DNA of 9,464 nt from JAYPLE01 sp047627515. GTDB lineage: Bacteria; Bacteroidota; Bacteroidia; Cytophagales; Cyclobacteriaceae. Made by a program: the position numbers and the translations under genes. The stretch lies in assembly GCA_047627515.1 (NCBI GenBank), contig JBLHTU010000147.1, positions 1 through 9,464 of the forward strand, in the 5' to 3' direction. Below the pieces are notes generated by a model that saw only the letters and a list, made by a program, of their open reading frames with translations, had not been told where the DNA came from and did no database searches. Shown piece after piece: positions 5,131 through 9,464 of the stretch; position 1 is the stretch's first letter, and each line of letters starts with the position of its first letter.

Positions 5131-7611
5131 ATGAAAAAAATCTTAACACTGTTTTTGATATCGCTTGTATTCGCCTCGTCTCCGATAGTAGCTCAGAAAA
5201 AGTCAAAGGTTGATAAAGCTCCGGCCAAAACTATCGCTTCCATAACAGACGGTATGACAAAAGAAACAGGGTTTCTTTCATATTATTGGGACGATGCGAA
5301 AGGAAAAGTCATGCTAGAGGTTAACAACTTAAATCAGGAATTCCTTTATATAAACTCTCTCGCTGCCGGAGTAGGATCAAATGACATCGGACTTGATCGT
5401 GGACAACTTGGCAACCGACGAGTAGTGAAATTCGAGAAACATGGTCCAAAACTATTGCTGATTCAGCCCAATTACGACTATCGGGCAGTTTCTGACAATC
5501 AAGAAGAAGTTCGTTCAGTACAAGAAGCATTTGCTTCATCCGTCATCTGGGGGTTCAAGATAGAAAAAGGGGAAGGAGACACATACCTAATTGATGTCAC
5601 CGATTTCTTGCTGCGTGATGCACACAAGGTTTCAGACAGGTTGACTCGAACCAAACAAGGGTCATACAAGCTGGACTTATCAAGAAGTGCCCTCTATCGC
5701 CCAAACACGATGAATTTTCCGATGAATACAGAGTTTGAAAGCACATTAACTTTTACCGGCAAGCCCACTGGGGATTGGGTACAATCAGTCGTCCCTTCTC
5801 CAGACGCTGTAACGGTTCGGATGCACCACTCACTTGTTCAATTACCGGACGATGGCTACGAGCCGAGGAAGTTTGATCCGCGAAGCGGGTACAATCACAT
5901 CAGCTATCAAGATTACGCTACACCAATTGCTTCCCCTTTGACCAAAAAGTACATTGCTAGACATCGGCTACAAAAGAAAAATCCCGAGGCCGCGATGTCA
6001 GAAGCTGTAGAACCAATTGTCTACTACTTAGACAGAGGCACTCCAGAGCCTGTTCGATCAGCCTTACTCGATGGTGCTAAGTGGTGGAATCAAGCATTTG
6101 AAGCCGCTGGCTTCACCAATGCCTTTCAAGTAGAAATTATGCCTGAGGGCGCTCACCCAATGGATGTGAGATATAATGTGATTCAATGGGTACATAGATC
6201 TACTAGAGGCTGGTCATACGGTGCTTCTGTGGTGGATCCTCGCACAGGAGAAATCATTAAAGGCCATGTAAGCCTTGGTTCGCTTCGCGTCAGACAGGAT
6301 TTTCTTATTGCACAGGGCTTATTGAACCAGTACGAAGAAGGAGATTCTCCGATGATACAATTGGCCCTTGCAAGACTACGCCAGTTATCCGCTCACGAGG
6401 TAGGTCACACGATAGGATTGGTACATAGCTATGCTAGCAGCACGAACGATCGAGCTTCTGTCATGGATTACCCTCATCCCACGGTAAAATTAGCTGCTGA
6501 TGGAACGATCGACCTGTCCGACGCATATGATGTTGGTATCGGCACTTGGGACAAAGTGGCAATCACATATGGCTATGCCCAGTATGAAAATGAAGAAGTC
6601 GCCTTTGAAGCATCAAAAAAAGTGCTTGAAGACGCGTTTGCTACGGGACTCAAGTATATCACAGACCGTGATGCCCGCGCTTCGGACGGGGCACATCCAG
6701 ATGCACACTTATGGGACAACGGTGCTGATCCTGCGGACGAACTAATGCGACTGCTAAAGATTCGACGTCTTGTCCTGGATCGCCTTTCGGAAAAAAGCCT
6801 TCCCACCGGAGCTCCCTATTCTTCCTTGGAAGAGGTGATGGTGCCGATGTATTTGTTCCACAGATATCAGGTGGATGCTGCAAGCAAACTTATTGGTGGG
6901 CTCAACTATAATTATGCCGTGGTCGGAGGTAACCAAGTTGTTACTTCTTGGATTCCCGCTTCACGACAACTCAACGCTTTGGACGCTTTACTTACTAGTG
7001 TACACCCTGATCATCTTATTTTGAGTGACGAGTTACTCATGAAGATTCCGCCAAAAGCACACGGCTTTAGTCGTAACCGAGAAACTTTTCAAAGTAAAAC
7101 CGGACCTGTTTGGGATTATTACACGGCCGCTGCTACCGCTACTCAATTGACGACTGGCTTTTTACTAAACCCACATCGGGCTAACAGGCTTGCTATGTAC
7201 CAAGTACAGAACCCTGAACAACCTGGATTAACTACAATACTTGAAAAAAGCACAAAGGCAATATTCGACTATCAGTCAACTGACCAGAAAAAGTTAGCCC
7301 TGAATAGAATTGTGCAAGAAGAATTTATCAGCGAGCTAATGAAGTTAGCAGGAAGCACCGATTCTCAACCAGATACCAAATCAATTGCGACCATGCAGCT
7401 GGAGAAAATAGAAGAGAAAACCGCAAAGTTATCGCCCGTTCAAAAATCGCCTGTGGCTATGGCTCATTTTAAAAGACTAAGCCAATGGGTTAACAATTGG
7501 ATGGAAGATCCTGAAGAAGTTCAGTATTCTCCTACCATCAAAGCGCCTGATGGGTCACCCATCGGTAGCGATGACGATACGTTATTGATGAATTGCTCTA
7601 TGGATTATTGA
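5131..7611 (+). CDS. Secreted zinc-dependent metalloprotease, DUF5117/DUF4953 type (metzincin-like)
   Basis: This 826-residue exported protease has a Sec signal peptide (MKKILTLFLISLVFA, about residues 1-21, cleavage likely after IVA). A beta-rich N-terminal region at about 35-230 matches the DUF5118/DUF5117 part of these proteins (TKETGFLSYYWDD, FLYINSLAAGVGSNDIGLDRG). The catalytic region has the extended zinc motif HEVGHTIGLVH at 422-432, with ligands His422, His426 and His432 and general base Glu423. A Met-turn follows at SVMDYP (Met445). These are metzincin hallmarks. The rest, to 826, is the DUF4953-like helical part. Length is normal for the family and no frameshift is seen. It is probably periplasmic, outer-membrane-associated or secreted, with unknown substrates. 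It stands alone, divergent from the phosphoesterase, and its stop overlaps the DUF4301 stop by 7 bases. It is not homologous to the M1 peptidase at 1182-3386 beyond the shared HExxH. Confidence 0.93.
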   Translation: MKKILTLFLISLVFASSPIVAQKKSKVDKAPAKTIASITDGMTKETGFLSYYWDDAKGKVMLEVNNLNQEFLYINSLAAGVGSNDIGLDRGQLGNRRVVKFEKHGPKLLLIQPNYDYRAVSDNQEEVRSVQEAFASSVIWGFKIEKGEGDTYLIDVTDFLLRDAHKVSDRLTRTKQGSYKLDLSRSALYRPNTMNFPMNTEFESTLTFTGKPTGDWVQSVVPSPDAVTVRMHHSLVQLPDDGYEPRKFDPRSGYNHISYQDYATPIASPLTKKYIARHRLQKKNPEAAMSEAVEPIVYYLDRGTPEPVRSALLDGAKWWNQAFEAAGFTNAFQVEIMPEGAHPMDVRYNVIQWVHRSTRGWSYGASVVDPRTGEIIKGHVSLGSLRVRQDFLIAQGLLNQYEEGDSPMIQLALARLRQLSAHEVGHTIGLVHSYASSTNDRASVMDYPHPTVKLAADGTIDLSDAYDVGIGTWDKVAITYGYAQYENEEVAFEASKKVLEDAFATGLKYITDRDARASDGAHPDAHLWDNGADPADELMRLLKIRRLVLDRLSEKSLPTGAPYSSLEEVMVPMYLFHRYQVDAASKLIGGLNYNYAVVGGNQVVTSWIPASRQLNALDALLTSVHPDHLILSDELLMKIPPKAHGFSRNRETFQSKTGPVWDYYTAAATATQLTTGFLLNPHRANRLAMYQVQNPEQPGLTTILEKSTKAIFDYQSTDQKKLALNRIVQEEFISELMKLAGSTDSQPDTKSIATMQLEKIEEKTAKLSPVQKSPVAMAHFKRLSQWVNNWMEDPEEVQYSPTIKAPDGSPIGSDDDTLLMNCSMDY

Positions 7612-9128
7612 TGCTGTGGTTTCAGTAAGTCAGACACGGCTTTTACTGGGTTAAATGTAATCACAGGTACTTCTACAAAAATAGAATTCCAATGTGCCAT
7701 ACTCCCATTCCAAAGACCTGGAAGCTCCTGAGCTTTCAGGTCTTTTCCATTTTTAGACTTTTGCGTAGCAAAGCCTGTCAGGGGGTCTCTAAATTTCATT
7801 AAGTCATATGCGTTGCCGTGCATGTCTTTTACTCCACAGACTAAATCAACTGGATTAAAATGAGTTGCCGCATTGAAAACTGTCATCTGATCCGGATCGT
7901 CAAGATCTATTTGTGCCGTTTCTACTACTTGCAATGATGTGTTACCCTGCTGATCTTTTACCCAAAAGGGGCCTCCTCCAGGATCTCCCTCGCTTTTGAC
8001 CATCCCACAGACCCGAATGGGTCTATCTAGTATCGCTACAAGGTCTTTGACGGTAGGTGTGTTGGCAAATCTCGTACCAAGGTTTTCTTTGACAAAAGTC
8101 GCTACCTCAAAGACTAGCGCTTCATTATGACCTGCTTGAAGTTTTCTTAAGTAGTCAAATATCTTTTCCTGTCGGTCGACCAAAACACCTGCAAGTACCT
8201 GTTTGAACTTAATCGTCTCTGCTTTTAAGTGGTCTGGCACGACATTGTCAATATTTTTTACAAATATTATATCTGCTTCCACATCGTTAAGGTTTTCTAA
8301 AAGAGCACCGTGACCCGCTGGCCTAAAGAGAAGAGCACCATCTTCTTCACGAAATGGCTGATTATCTAAATCAACCGCTATGGTGTCAGTAGATGGTTTT
8401 TGGATACTGTAGCTGACAGAAATCTTGCAATTAAACGTCTTCTCATAGTTGTTTTTGACTTGATTAACGTGTTTTTCAAACTTAGCCTGGTGCTCAGGGG
8501 AAACCGTGAAGTGGATTTTCACTTGATCAACACCGGACCTTGCATATTGACAGCCTTCCACCATGTGCTCCTCCACGGGTGTTTTTGCTGCTTCTTTATT
8601 TCCATGAAACTTCAATAGTCCTTTTGGGAGTTGACCGTAACCCAAGCCTTTCTCTTCCAAAAGGTAATCCAGGATCTCTACATAACTTTTCTTAAGGTGT
8701 GCTTCACTGAGCTCACGTCCGGAAGTAGCAAAAATTTCTTTTAGGACTTCATAAAAAGCAAACTGTTCAAGTCGTTTGAAAAAGTCAAACATAGAGCCTT
8801 CTGATTGATCCGCTGTAAGTTTCTGATAGGCCTCCTCGCTTTCGTTATACGATTCCTTGAAAGCAAAAAGTTTTTTGAACATTCGAGAGGCCGCTCCAGA
8901 GGCCGGAACAAACTTTACTACTTGATTTTTTTCTGCGAAACGCAGATAGGTATCTATAAATCCAGTAACCTCATCATCGGAAAACTTATAAATACCATTT
9001 CCGATTATCGCTGGACCCGATAGATCCGACGGGGAAAAGCCCTCTCGAAAGTACTTAATCTGTTGTTCTATTTCTTTTGTATCCAAACCATGTGCTATGA
9101 TTTGCTTATCGTCTTGACTTGTGAACAT
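7605..9128 (-). CDS. DUF4301-family protein, putative nucleotidyltransferase-like
   Basis: This 507-residue protein is predicted cytoplasmic, with no signal peptide or membrane segment. The ATG at 9128 is chosen because relatives begin with MFT followed by acidic residues, as here (MFTSQDDKQIIAHGL). An in-frame GTG at 9146 would add only six residues. The DUF4301 assignment rests on VPASGAASRMFKKL (about 74-87), RPAGHGALLENL (269-280), KNIDNVVPD (291-299), GDPGGGPFWV, ATHFNPVDLVCGVKD and the C-terminal ELPGLWNGSM with TFNPVKAVSDLL. The family has no assigned activity. The ordered set of a glycine/arginine loop, a P-x-GHG motif and an IDN motif resembles UDP-sugar or UDP-GlcNAc pyrophosphorylases, which suggests a GT-A-like nucleotidyltransferase fold (inference). 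It converges with the metzincin gene, the stops overlapping by 7 bases. No sugar-pathway genes are adjacent to support a particular substrate. Confidence 0.82.
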   Translation of the reverse strand: MFTSQDDKQIIAHGLDTKEIEQQIKYFREGFSPSDLSGPAIIGNGIYKFSDDEVTGFIDTYLRFAEKNQVVKFVPASGAASRMFKKLFAFKESYNESEEAYQKLTADQSEGSMFDFFKRLEQFAFYEVLKEIFATSGRELSEAHLKKSYVEILDYLLEEKGLGYGQLPKGLLKFHGNKEAAKTPVEEHMVEGCQYARSGVDQVKIHFTVSPEHQAKFEKHVNQVKNNYEKTFNCKISVSYSIQKPSTDTIAVDLDNQPFREEDGALLFRPAGHGALLENLNDVEADIIFVKNIDNVVPDHLKAETIKFKQVLAGVLVDRQEKIFDYLRKLQAGHNEALVFEVATFVKENLGTRFANTPTVKDLVAILDRPIRVCGMVKSEGDPGGGPFWVKDQQGNTSLQVVETAQIDLDDPDQMTVFNAATHFNPVDLVCGVKDMHGNAYDLMKFRDPLTGFATQKSKNGKDLKAQELPGLWNGSMAHWNSIFVEVPVITFNPVKAVSDLLKPQHQ

Positions 9129-9147
9129 ATTGCTGAATTTTGGCACT

Positions 9148-9178
9148 TGAAGATAATTGCTGCTCTACCTGTTTACAA
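9148..9178 (-). promoter_or_regulatory. Weak candidate promoter for the DUF4301 gene
   Basis: On the minus strand, TTG (complement of 9176-9178) precedes TATCTTCA (complement of 9148-9155) by 20 bases. The second box matches TAnnTTTG at six of eight positions. It would leave a leader of only about a dozen bases before the ATG at 9128. The support is marginal. Confidence 0.2.
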
Positions 9179-9220
9179 TGCTTTCATATATTATTTCACC
9201 TTTTGATCTTTAGTTTTTAA

Positions 9221-9232
9221 TTTCAAGTGAAA
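9221..9232. promoter_or_regulatory. Near-palindrome TTTCA-AG-TGAAA upstream of the TerB-like gene
   Basis: TTTCAAGTGAAA forms two 5-base inverted arms around a 2-base centre. It lies 11 bases before the ATG at 9244, in the 115-base divergent gap between the DUF4301 and TerB-like genes. The position suits an operator or the leader of the plus-strand gene, but a 10-base match in AT-rich DNA may be chance. No clear TTG/TAnnTTTG pair for the plus-strand gene is visible in this gap. Confidence 0.2.
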
Positions 9233-9243
9233 ATTACCGCTTT

Positions 9244-9464
9244 ATGAATGATCAACTAGATAGGTTATCACCACAGTTTTACGGCATGAGTATGGTTCCT
9301 GAGAATCACTGGCGCGAGTATGGGTATGCTTTGCTTGCCATTGCAGGCTCAGACGGAGAAGTATCCGACCCTGAACTTGAGTGGCTAACCATCTCTCTTG
9401 CCAGATCATTAGGTGTATCGCAAGAGGTTGTTGCTGCTTGGGAAACTTTCGACTTTGATGACGT
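9244..9464 (+). CDS. Putative TerB-like helical protein (partial, 3' end outside window)
   Basis: The first 73 codons are open to the window edge. The start ATG gives MNDQLDRLSPQFYGM. The segment YGYALLAIAGSDGEVSDPE (about 27-45), followed by LEWLTISLARSLGVSQEVVAAWETFDF, has the form of a TerB-type domain: a hydrophobic helix ending in an acidic A-x-SDGEVS-x-x-E turn, then an amphipathic helix. In TerB-like proteins the acidic turn binds divalent metal and is tied to membrane or tellurite-stress roles, but many members are of unknown function. There is no signal peptide. In-frame ATGs at codons 15 and 17 are possible alternative starts. The gene diverges from the DUF4301 gene across 115 bases. 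The coding call is good; the family call is tentative because most of the protein is missing. Confidence 0.6.
   Translation, partial: MNDQLDRLSPQFYGMSMVPENHWREYGYALLAIAGSDGEVSDPELEWLTISLARSLGVSQEVVAAWETFDFDD

Noticed and set aside
6500..6883. Open frames on both strands inside the metzincin gene
   Set aside because: They lie wholly within the well-supported protease frame, show no family motif, and are low-complexity shadows of it.
8400..9023. Plus-strand open frames of about 72 residues within the DUF4301 gene
   Set aside because: They are antisense to conserved DUF4301 motifs, with no start context or recognisable product.
9244..9464. Tellurite-resistance (ter) operon
   Set aside because: Only one partial TerB-like domain is seen, with no other ter genes. 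Solitary TerB-like proteins are common and not diagnostic.
1..9464. CRISPR arrays, insertion sequences, tRNA genes, attachment sites
   Set aside because: No direct-repeat arrays, transposase motifs, paired terminal repeats or tRNA-like folds were found on reading; coding density is high and even.

Overview
This window looks like chromosomal DNA from a member of the Bacteroidota, most likely a Cytophagales-type marine or soil bacterium. This is inferred from moderate GC, start regions without strong Shine-Dalgarno sequences, candidate TTG/TAnnTTTG promoter elements, and families typical of the phylum (LVIVD lipoproteins, DUF6702, DUF4301, and the DUF5117/DUF4953-type zinc protease). I see no mobile element, CRISPR array, tRNA or rRNA. 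The window is almost entirely coding, and the largest gap is about 115 bases.

Layout. Positions 1-3981 hold a minus-strand run of four genes, read right to left: a HupE/UreJ-like membrane protein, a secreted M1-type zinc peptidase, and two small lipoproteins. The lipoproteins look like the N-terminal and C-terminal halves of one LVIVD beta-propeller lipoprotein, and they are joined by an ATGA stop/start overlap. The second runs off the left edge. A DUF6702 protein (4019-4504, plus) diverges from the HupE-like gene across 37 bases. It converges tail to tail, with a 4-base overlap, on a 2H phosphoesterase of the 2'-5' RNA ligase/LigT type (4501-5046, minus). A large secreted metzincin-type zinc protease (5131-7611, plus) diverges from the phosphoesterase and overlaps by 7 bases, tail to tail, a DUF4301 protein (7605-9128, minus). 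A partial TerB-like gene starts at 9244 and leaves the window on the right.

How the genes may work together. Four or five products should be exported or membrane-bound: the HupE-like protein, the M1 peptidase, both LVIVD lipoproteins and the metzincin. DUF6702 may be a sixth. The HupE/UreJ-DUF6702-M1 peptidase neighbourhood is the best candidate for an undescribed functional unit, possibly linking membrane metal handling to an exported zinc peptidase, but that link is inference. The DUF4301 protein carries motifs resembling sugar-nucleotide pyrophosphorylases. The remaining genes look like ordinary housekeeping or hypothetical genes. No clear defence, phage or secondary-metabolite system is visible.
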